A stretch of DNA of 6,131 nucleotides from assembly GCA_021792075.1 (NCBI GenBank), contig JAJYVK010000056.1, forward strand, positions 1 through 6,131, read 5' to 3'. Of the stretch, positions 1 through 4,616 are shown one piece after another. The translations under genes were made by a program, and so were the position numbers. Under the pieces are notes generated by a model that did no database searches, was not told the DNA's origin, and saw only the letters and a program-made list of their open reading frames with translations. The DNA is from Actinomycetes bacterium. Its GTDB lineage: Bacteria; Actinomycetota; Acidimicrobiia; Acidimicrobiales; Acidimicrobiaceae. Each line of letters begins with the position of its first letter. Within the stretch, counting starts at the first letter, position 1.

Positions 1-532
1 GAGGAGACCGACGATTCTTGCCTTGGCATAGGCAGCCTCCCCAAGGGCAGTGGTGGGCTTTGTAAAGTGAGCGAGGTTCTCGGCAGAATCAGCGACGCTC
101 AGGCTCGTAGCATCGATCGCAACAAGGCGTAACCCCCGATAGAAGGCACCCGCATCACCAGGCACTGCCAGAGGCTTTGCAACTGCCTCGTAGAGCCGCT
201 TCATGGGTTCAGCCCCCAAGCGTAGGCGAGCCTTAAAGATCGCCACCTTCGAGGGGACACTCCAAGAGGATCTGAACTTATCTGCCCAACGGAGTCCCTC
301 GCTCAAATGTCGCATGACCTCCTCATAGGAGTCCTGGGGATAGAGCGAGAGAGCCAGGATGTAATAGATCCACCCGTGCCGGGAGGAGTCGGATGCGCTG
401 TTGGACTTTACCTGTTGAGATGAGTATCGAGTCGATGAGCTCTCTCGAGAACGTACGGGTAAGAACCCCGATCGAGAGATGATCGGTCAGTCGTGAATCC
501 TCTGGTTGTTTTCTCCACCCGGGTCTTGGCAT
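1..532 (-). pseudogene. IS4-family transposase, N-terminal part, frameshifted and cut by the window edge
   Basis: This encodes a DDE transposase that would cut and paste its own insertion sequence. The first reading frame gives an N-terminal domain with RLTDHLSIGVLTRTF and RIRLLPARV, a pattern I recognise from actinobacterial IS4-family transposases. At about 380-383 the frame changes. Sequence from about 382 down to 1 then continues in another frame with WIYYILALSLYPQDSYEEVM, FKARLRLGAEPMKRLYE, and GLRLVAIDATSLSVADSAEN, whose first Asp is the likely first catalytic acid. No stop occurs in that second frame before the window edge, so about 180 further residues align with the family. Either one base was gained or two were lost; unshifted, the family reads LPAR-V-x-x-YY. 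The start I prefer is the ATG at 532-530, because GGGAGG lies 5 nt before it (543-538); a GTG at 538 would overlap that site. The rest of the DDE domain lies to the left of the window. Programmed frameshifting is possible but not usual in this family, so I call it broken. Confidence 0.85.
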
Positions 533-565
533 CGGCACCTCCCAGGACCCAATCTAGCAGAGAAA

Positions 566-586
566 TGGTACTAAGTTAACGGTATT
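566..586. repeat. Probable terminal inverted repeat of the IS4-type element
   Basis: The stretch containing ACTAAGTTAACGG lies about 35 nt upstream of the transposase start, where the end of the element is expected. Read from outside inward on the minus strand it is CCGTTAACTTAGT, which resembles ends I associate with this IS4 group. The partner end would be left of the window, so the repeat cannot be matched here. No target duplication can be tested. Confidence 0.35.
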
Positions 587-724
587 GGTCTAGGGGTAGA
601 TCAAAATTTCGGGAAGCCCCTCATACGCCTACTCCTTGATCCTCAGTGCGGCGTTCGCGCTGGGTGAGCCTGGACACCAGTTGGTCCATCCCCGTCACTT
701 TTCTATTTGAGGTTATCCTTACAA
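587..724. other. Short non-coding spacer between the IS end and the folded RNA-like region
   Basis: I see no supported gene here. A small minus-strand frame (MDQLVSRLTQRERR...) runs for roughly 45 codons from a GTG near 763 to a TGA near 627. It resembles nothing I know and runs into the folded segment. A weak inverted repeat, TGGAC/GTCCA, sits around 670-690. If 725 is the 5' splice site of a group II intron, the bases ending at 724 (TTACAA) would be the exon recognition site IBS1. Confidence 0.4.
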
Positions 725-821
725 GTGCGGGCAATTGTGGGTGATGGGAAACGAACCCGGTCACTGGTCAACCTGCCTACTGCTGCCCGAGCACGTAACC
801 CCGCCTCGCTTGTTCAGTGAC

Positions 822-838
822 GTCCTTTGGCAAAGGAC
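822..838. repeat. Perfect short hairpin GTCCTTTG-G-CAAAGGAC
   Basis: Eight bases and their exact reverse complement flank a single G. In RNA this would be a 7-bp stem with a GGC loop. It lies inside the folded segment starting at 725 and is followed within 4 nt by the GCC-GAAA-GGC hairpin, so it is best read as one arm of the same RNA. No U-run follows, so it is not an intrinsic terminator. Confidence 0.6.
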
Positions 839-908
839 CCAGCCGAAAGGCAACCCCGCGTCTTTCCCAGCTTGCCTAATCGCTCCTTGACGAGATGACA
901 GGTAGCTG

Positions 909-956
909 CCACACCCGGGGCGAGAAGTGACGCCGCGTTACTTCTTTGCTGTGTGG
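909..956. repeat. Two-tier long hairpin at the 3' end of the folded segment
   Basis: CCACAC (909-914) pairs with GTGTGG (951-956). Inside that, AGAAGTGACG (923-932) pairs with CGTTACTTCT (936-945), with one G-U pair and a CCG loop. The G-U pair keeps the RNA stem but breaks the DNA palindrome, which favours a function as RNA on the plus strand. No T-run follows. Confidence 0.6.
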
Positions 957-994
957 GCCTTAGACATTTCCTGCTCAGAAGGCACAATTATGTT

Positions 995-1423
995 TTATAC
1001 ACGCTGGGCAACGAGCGCGAACACCACCCGCTCGACGATCTCACCTGCAGGGCGCCGCCCACCTGCCGCGTCGCAGATAGCCTTCGCGATGCCCAGACGA
1101 TGCCAGATCTCATCGAGCACGTAGGCGCCACCGAGGCGCCGGGAGTCAATGATCTCCACTTCGGTCCCCTCGCTCGACGCGATCACTTGGGCGGGATCGA
1201 GGAACCGGCCAATGGTCGAGACCAGATGCGCCAGTGCCTCGCGATCGACCTTGTTCGCTTGGCCGAGGATATAGATCACCTTCGCCACCGACGTGCCGGT
1301 CACCGGATGGCGTTCCTTGTGGGCGAGCTGGAGGTAGCTCACCAGCGACCCGTCTTTGTTTCTCCGGCGGGTCTCTCGCAGGTAGATACCTACATGTAAA
1401 ACACAGTTCCCAGGTAGAGGCAA
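995..1423 (-). pseudogene. IS1634-type transposase, N-terminal stub
   Basis: The minus strand encodes IYLRETRRRNKDGSLVSYLQLAHKERHPVTG, then AKVIYILGQANKVDREAL, LVSTIGRFLDP, EIIDSRRLGGAYVLDEIWHRLGI, and ERVVFALVAQR. This is the recognisable N-terminal domain of IS1634-like transposases of the IS4 superfamily, which are usually about 500-600 residues long. Family resemblance ends abruptly at about 1001, just after VAQR, and two codons later comes TAA (997-995). About three quarters of the protein, including all catalytic acidic residues, is gone, so it cannot transpose. The beginning is also damaged. The family normally starts M-Y-[IL]-R, but here the frame reads H-V-G-I-Y-L-R, and the nearby ATG at 1395-1393 is out of frame and followed at once by TAG. 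The only in-frame start is a TTG at 1423. GC is visibly higher than in the operon to the right. Confidence 0.85.
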
Positions 1424-1472
1424 CTATTCGTGTGTCTACAGCGATCGGCGATTTTCGCAATGTTTAACCCCT
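1424..1472. mobile_element. Probable upstream end of the IS1634-type element
   Basis: This is the leader between the transposase stub and ordinary spacer. On the minus strand it reads TTAAACATTGCGAAAATCG and then GATCGCTGTAGACACACGAA. I associate such AT-rich then GTAGACAC-containing sequence with leaders and ends of IS1634-like elements. The opposite end was lost with the deletion at about 1001, so the terminal repeat cannot be verified. The outer limit at about 1472 is a guess from the GGAGGGGTTAAAC edge. Confidence 0.35.
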
Positions 1473-1513
1473 CCGACTTGGGAAGATGCACTGAAGATGG
1501 CCTCTATGTGCCT

Positions 1514-1528
1514 ACTTACTCAGTAAGT
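1514..1528. promoter_or_regulatory. Perfect palindrome ACTTACT-C-AGTAAGT, candidate operator
   Basis: Seven bases are followed by a single C and their exact reverse complement. It lies about 215 nt upstream of the operon start and about 110 nt upstream of the better promoter candidate, so it would suit an upstream regulator site. It could also belong to a lost gene or to the flank of the IS element. No regulator gene lies in the window to pair with it. Confidence 0.35.
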
Positions 1529-1640
1529 CCGGCCATATTGCGCAGCGCTTTCTCACAGGGGCAAAGCGATTCAAGACAAGGCTTTGGGAGGTGCTGAGGG
1601 CTTATCTTGAGGTCACACCCCACAAAACATCCAGGAACTT

Positions 1641-1669
1641 TTGACACTTCGATATTACTTATCGAATAG
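1641..1669 (+). promoter_or_regulatory. Candidate promoter with overlapping palindromic operator
   Basis: TTGACA (1641-1646) is a perfect -35 hexamer. A 17-nt spacer leads to GAATAG (1664-1669), a poor -10. Between them lies the inverted repeat TCGATA-TTACT-TATCGA (1649-1665), which fills the spacer, the typical place for a repressor site. Transcription would start about 70 nt before the acyl-CoA dehydrogenase. The weak -10 keeps confidence modest. Confidence 0.4.
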
Positions 1670-1684
1670 ATCGCAAGTTATTAG

Positions 1685-1711
1685 TTGATGTTTACGAACC
1701 AGGAATGTAAT
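1685..1711 (+). promoter_or_regulatory. Alternative weak promoter candidate
   Basis: TGTAAT (1706-1711) matches the -10 consensus at five of six bases. TTGATG (1685-1690) matches the -35 consensus at four of six, but the 15-nt spacer is short. It would give a leader of only about 25 nt that still includes the ribosome binding site at 1731-1740. Confidence 0.25.
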
Positions 1712-1743
1712 CTTGAAGAAAGTCGTGATAGGGGGAAGGGAAA

Positions 1744-2967
1744 GTGATTATCGGCATTGATGTAGATGACGATCTACCCGAAATCGATCAACTTCAAATT
1801 AAACAGGCACGTGAACTGGCAGATCAGGTAATTGCTCCCCTTGCCCGGGAGATCAGCCGCCCGCCAAATTATCTACGTGTTATTCATGAGGCCCTTGCAG
1901 CGGCAGGACTTCTACGAATGCCTTTTCCAGAAAAATACGGGGGTACTGCTACTAGCATGCTTGGACGCGTGCGAGTAATGGAAGAATTGTGCAGGGTAGA
2001 TACGGTAGCGGGATCGGTAATCAGTGGAACGGAACTGGGAGCAATGCCGCTAATTCTGGGCGGAACTGAGTCTCTAAAATCAAACATACTGCCCGAACTG
2101 GCTATGGGGACCCGACAGGCTGCCTTTGCTTTAACCGAGCATTTCGCGGGAACCGACGTTTCTGCCATCACCACGCGCGCCGAACCAGACGGAGTAACGG
2201 GGTGGCGGATAACGGGAAATAAGCATCTCATCACGCGGGCGAGTATTAGCGACTATTTCTGCGTATTCGCCAAGACTGACTGGCAAGCAGCAGGACCGCG
2301 CGGCATTTCATGCTTTTGGGTTCCGGCGAACACCAAAGGCATTACTATATCCTCACCACTCAACAAGATGGCATGGGAAGAGTCTCCAGTTTGTGACATA
2401 GACCTAGATCACGTTATCGTCGAAGGGAAGTATCTGCTTGGAGAAGTTAACAAGGGGTACAATATCGCCTTCCGTACGCTAAATAAGGTCAGGCTGCTGA
2501 TAGCGGCATCCGCAACAGGGAGAGCACAATGCGCTCTTGAGCTTGCCGTACAATATGCCCGTCGCCGACAGAGTGGTGGCAAGCCAATTGGCCTACACCA
2601 GGGAATTAGGTGGCTTATTGCGGATATGGCAACGGCGGTTGAGGCATCACGGCGCCTTACCTATGCAGCAGCGCTTGCCGAAGACGGGAAGAAGCCCGAG
2701 GCCCCAATGGGGGCTTCGATGGCAAAGGCTTACGCAACCGATACCGCGATGAAGGTAACGACAAGCGCAGTTCAGATATTTGGAGGCAACGGATATCTTC
2801 GTGAAAACATAGTGGAGCGGCTAATGCGAGAGTCAAAGCTTGGTCAAATTATGGAAGGCACCAACGAAATCCATCGCGATATAGTAGGCCGACGTCTTGT
2901 GAAGGGTGATATCTCTCTTGAAAATCCACTTTGGACGCCAGAAATGGAGGCGTCAGCGTGGCTATAA
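1744..2967 (+). CDS. Acyl-CoA dehydrogenase
   Basis: This is an FAD-dependent cytosolic enzyme that oxidises an acyl-CoA to the trans-2-enoyl-CoA, normally passing electrons to electron-transfer flavoprotein. At 407 residues it has the usual family length with all three domains: helical N-terminus (about 15-125), beta middle domain (about 126-230) and helical C-terminus (about 235-385). Family marks are AFALTEHFAGTDVSA (127-141, flavin contact), NKVRLLIAASATGRAQCAL (247-265), YARRRQSGGKPI with HQGIRWLIADM (271-295), QIFGGNGYLRE (344-354) and IMEGTNEIHRDI (369-380). Glu371 in EGTNE stands where medium-chain enzymes carry the catalytic base, so it looks active rather than one of the monooxygenase-like members that lack it. 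The start is GTG at 1744, behind a purine-rich GGGGGAAGGG (1731-1740); the nearby ATG at 1758 is out of frame. It is first in the operon, and its stop overlaps the permease start. Chain length or substrate class cannot be read from the sequence. Confidence 0.95.
   Translation: MIIGIDVDDDLPEIDQLQIKQARELADQVIAPLAREISRPPNYLRVIHEALAAAGLLRMPFPEKYGGTATSMLGRVRVMEELCRVDTVAGSVISGTELGAMPLILGGTESLKSNILPELAMGTRQAAFALTEHFAGTDVSAITTRAEPDGVTGWRITGNKHLITRASISDYFCVFAKTDWQAAGPRGISCFWVPANTKGITISSPLNKMAWEESPVCDIDLDHVIVEGKYLLGEVNKGYNIAFRTLNKVRLLIAASATGRAQCALELAVQYARRRQSGGKPIGLHQGIRWLIADMATAVEASRRLTYAAALAEDGKKPEAPMGASMAKAYATDTAMKVTTSAVQIFGGNGYLRENIVERLMRESKLGQIMEGTNEIHRDIVGRRLVKGDISLENPLWTPEMEASAWL
2946..2950 (+). 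promoter_or_regulatory. Ribosome binding site deciding the permease start
   Basis: GGAGG lies inside the last codons of the acyl-CoA dehydrogenase, 7 nt before GTG 2958. It supports that GTG over the upstream TTG at 2931, which has no such site, and over ATG 2973, which is 22 nt away. Confidence 0.7.
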
Positions 2968-3821
2968 CGAGCATGGATCAGCTACCCGCGGCGTTCGAGT
3001 CCGGGCAAAAAAAGCAAATTAACGATCGATTGCCAACTGGCTTAGGACGCGACACGCGTAATAAAGCCAGGAACCTTCGCAAGTACGCTGGGGTTGTCGT
3101 GGTGCTTGCTGTCTGGTGCGCGCTTAGCTATGGCCGGGTTGTGGACGCGACACGGCTCCCGACCCCGACTGCGCTTTGGGACCAATTTGTGAGCCTTGCA
3201 ACGCACGGATTCCACGGTGTGTCTCTTGAAGATAATATTTTAGTCAGTGTTGAGCAAACTATGCTCGGTTTAGGCTTTGGAATTGTCTTCGGCGTATCTT
3301 TTGGGTTGGCTATGGGATATTCTAAAGTTATAGAGGAGTTATTTGGAACACTGTTTTCCTTCATAAGGCCGATACCCGCTATCGCCTTTCTTCCTCTTGC
3401 GGTATTGTATTTGGGTATTGGCCTTACGCCAAAAGTGGTTCTGATCTCTGTCACATCATTCTTGTTCATCGTTATGAGCACAGAATCTGGCGTCCGCGGA
3501 ATCCAACACGATTTGCTCAGGGTTGCCAAGAATCTTGGCCTTAATCGATACCAGACGTTTCGGTATATCATTCTTCCGGGTGCTACACCAGGAATTATGA
3601 CTGGCGTGCGTACGGGCTTAGCTCTGTCATGGGCACTTATAGTTGCCGTTGAGCTTATCGCGGCTCAATCAGGGCTTGGTTATATGATTGAACAAGCAGG
3701 AAACTTTTTTGAGCTGAAAATTGTATTCATAGGAATTATTCTTATCGGCATTATTGGCGTTATTTTAGATTCTGTCGTGGTACTGATTGAAAGACGGCTG
3801 TTGCACTGGCAGGGGCGATAA
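2958..3821 (+). CDS. ABC transporter permease, NitT/TauT (nitrate/sulfonate/taurine) type
   Basis: This is the inner-membrane subunit of an importer of the SsuC/TauC type, forming the channel as a probable homodimer. From GTG 2958 it has 287 residues, normal for the family. A polar N-terminus of about 42 residues precedes likely membrane segments at about 44-60, 102-121, 138-156, 158-174, 219-236 and 254-278. Family marks are RLPTPTALWDQFV (66-78), the RPIPAIAFLPLAVLYLGIGL stretch (137-156), and the coupling loop RVAKNLGLNRYQTFRYIILP (188-207), with the conserved Gly194 and Pro207 that contact the ATPase. The permease starts inside the preceding gene (10-nt overlap) and ends TAA directly abutting the ATPase ATG, so all are translated together. 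Relatives carry sulfonates, nitrate, thiamine precursors and aromatic acids such as phthalate. The neighbouring CoA-metabolism genes make a carboxylate the better guess, but this is inference. Codons 17-19 contain a seven-A run. Confidence 0.92.
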   Translation: MAITSMDQLPAAFESGQKKQINDRLPTGLGRDTRNKARNLRKYAGVVVVLAVWCALSYGRVVDATRLPTPTALWDQFVSLATHGFHGVSLEDNILVSVEQTMLGLGFGIVFGVSFGLAMGYSKVIEELFGTLFSFIRPIPAIAFLPLAVLYLGIGLTPKVVLISVTSFLFIVMSTESGVRGIQHDLLRVAKNLGLNRYQTFRYIILPGATPGIMTGVRTGLALSWALIVAVELIAAQSGLGYMIEQAGNFFELKIVFIGIILIGIIGVILDSVVVLIERRLLHWQGR

Positions 3822-4616
3822 ATGACAGTGGTGCCATCAATGAAAGAACGCGAACTAAACGAAAAGGGTTCTAAAGGTCGGTTGGCGTTCCAGCATGTTA
3901 CGAAGCAGTACGAGAATGGCTTTGTCGCTGTTAAGGACTTGTCGTTTACAGTTCACGACGGTGAGTTTCTCTGTATTCTGGGTAAAAGTGGTTGCGGTAA
4001 AACAACGTGTTTACATTTGGCCGCGGGTTTTGAATTTCCGACGTCGGGTGCTGTGCTTGCCAAGGGAGATCCTGTTAGCGGTCCAGGACCGGATCGAGCA
4101 ATGATTTTCCAGTCACCTGCTTTGCTTCCGTGGATGTCGGTTTACAAGAATGTGATTTTAGGGCCGAAGTGTCGGCATGAGCCTCAATATGCGGAGCTTG
4201 CAGATAGCCTTCTTGAGGAGGTGGGTCTTTCCAGGTTTGCTAACGCGTTTCCATACCAGCTATCGGGGGGGATGCGACAAAGAGTTGCAATCGTGCGCGC
4301 GCTAATCGGACAGCCGGAGGTGTTAATCATGGACGAGCCTTTTGGCGCTTTAGATGCGCAAACTCGCCTGGGAATGCAAGAGATGCTTCTAAGTATTTGG
4401 GAACGTCGAAAGACAACGATTATGTTTGTTACCCATGACGTCGATGAAGCACTGTTTCTGGCTGATCGCGTGCTGATTATGAGTCCGCATCCGGGGCGAG
4501 TGCGGGAGGCACTAGTCGTTGACCTTCCGCGGCCTAGGGATTATCGATTGTTTGCGGATCAGCGGTTTGTCAACTTGAAGAGACAGGTTATGGAAATTCT
4601 TCATGAAAAAATATAG
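3822..4616 (+). CDS. ABC transporter ATP-binding protein, NitT/TauT type
   Basis: This cytoplasmic ATPase drives the permease encoded just upstream. Its 264 residues contain every required motif: Walker A GKSGCGKTT (54-62), Q-loop FQSPALLPWMSV (96-107, Gln97), ABC signature LSGGMRQRVAIVRAL (147-161), Walker B VLIMDEP (167-173) with Glu172, D-loop GALDAQTR, and H-loop FVTHDVDEAL (202-211, His205). LLPWMSVYKNV and LSGGMRQR are typical of SsuB/TauB/NrtD relatives. The C-terminus is short, with no regulatory extension. The start is ATG 3822, which abuts the permease stop and has AGGGG (3811-3815) 6 nt before it; an in-frame ATG at 3840 is possible. Its last 14 nt overlap the start of the acyl-CoA synthetase gene. 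The substrate is set by a binding protein that is absent from the window. Confidence 0.95.
   Translation: MTVVPSMKERELNEKGSKGRLAFQHVTKQYENGFVAVKDLSFTVHDGEFLCILGKSGCGKTTCLHLAAGFEFPTSGAVLAKGDPVSGPGPDRAMIFQSPALLPWMSVYKNVILGPKCRHEPQYAELADSLLEEVGLSRFANAFPYQLSGGMRQRVAIVRALIGQPEVLIMDEPFGALDAQTRLGMQEMLLSIWERRKTTIMFVTHDVDEALFLADRVLIMSPHPGRVREALVVDLPRPRDYRLFADQRFVNLKRQVMEILHEKI

Larger units (their letters stand above)
725..960 (+). ncRNA. Candidate 5' fragment (domain I) of a group II intron
   Basis: The segment begins with GTGCG, the standard 5' end of group II introns. It contains GATGGGAAACGAACC (744-758), AGCCGAAAGGCAA (841-853) and GACGAGATGA (889-898), which I recall from domain I of chloroplast-like bacterial introns. 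Folding supports a structured RNA. GTGCGGGCA (725-733) pairs with TGCCCGAGCAC (784-794) around a two-base bulge. GTGA-T-GGG (741-748) pairs with CCC-GG-TCAC (756-764) across an AAACGAA loop. GCC-GAAA-GGC (842-851) is a GNRA hairpin, and two further strong stems follow at 822-838 and 909-956. No reverse transcriptase or domain V (a 34-nt hairpin with AGC...GUUC) follows, because transposase sequence starts at about 1001. If this is an intron it is therefore a dead 5' stub of some 240-275 nt. It could instead be another structured RNA or the stem-rich end of an unrelated element. Confidence 0.45.
1473..1743. other. Operon leader region, non-coding
   Basis: No supported coding frame is present. 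The region holds a perfect 15-bp palindrome (1514-1528), a CGCTTT/AAAGCG inverted repeat with an 11-nt gap (1546-1568), a TTGACA-type promoter candidate overlapping a second palindrome (1641-1669), a weaker promoter candidate (1685-1711), and the ribosome binding site of the first operon gene. It is the only space for control of the four-gene operon. I see no riboswitch I can name. Confidence 0.6.

Noticed and set aside
741..800. Cobalamin riboswitch suggested by GGGAA and CCGG strings
   Set aside because: The conserved B12-box order is missing, and no cobalamin or downstream gene starts near it.
822..838. Intrinsic terminator at the GTCCTTTG/CAAAGGAC hairpin
   Set aside because: No T-run follows the stem on either strand.
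927..1124. Plus-strand 65-codon frame starting in the folded region
   Set aside because: It runs from RNA-like stem sequence across the junction into antisense transposase, so it is not one gene.
953..1399. Plus-strand open frame of 148 codons
   Set aside because: It lies antisense to the transposase stub, whose minus-strand protein is a clear family match; the plus-strand product has no recognisable motif.
1146..1467. Open frames of 77 and 104 codons around the IS1634-type stub
   Set aside because: They are alternative-frame shadows of GC-rich transposase sequence, with Arg/Pro/Ser-rich, low-quality translations.
1884..2234. Minus-strand 116-codon frame
   Set aside because: It lies fully inside the acyl-CoA dehydrogenase gene on the opposite strand, with no motif and no ribosome binding site.
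2931..2957. TTG 2931 as permease start
   Set aside because: It would add nine residues and a longer overlap without a ribosome binding site, while GTG 2958 has GGAGG at ideal spacing.
1744..2967. Desulfurising monooxygenase (DszC/SfnB-like) reading of the acyl-CoA dehydrogenase, suggested by the sulfonate-type transporter
   Set aside because: The catalytic glutamate in EGTNE is present, which fits a true dehydrogenase better.
3128..3571. Minus-strand 147-codon frame
   Set aside because: It is antisense to the permease, whose membrane pattern and coupling loop are unmistakable.
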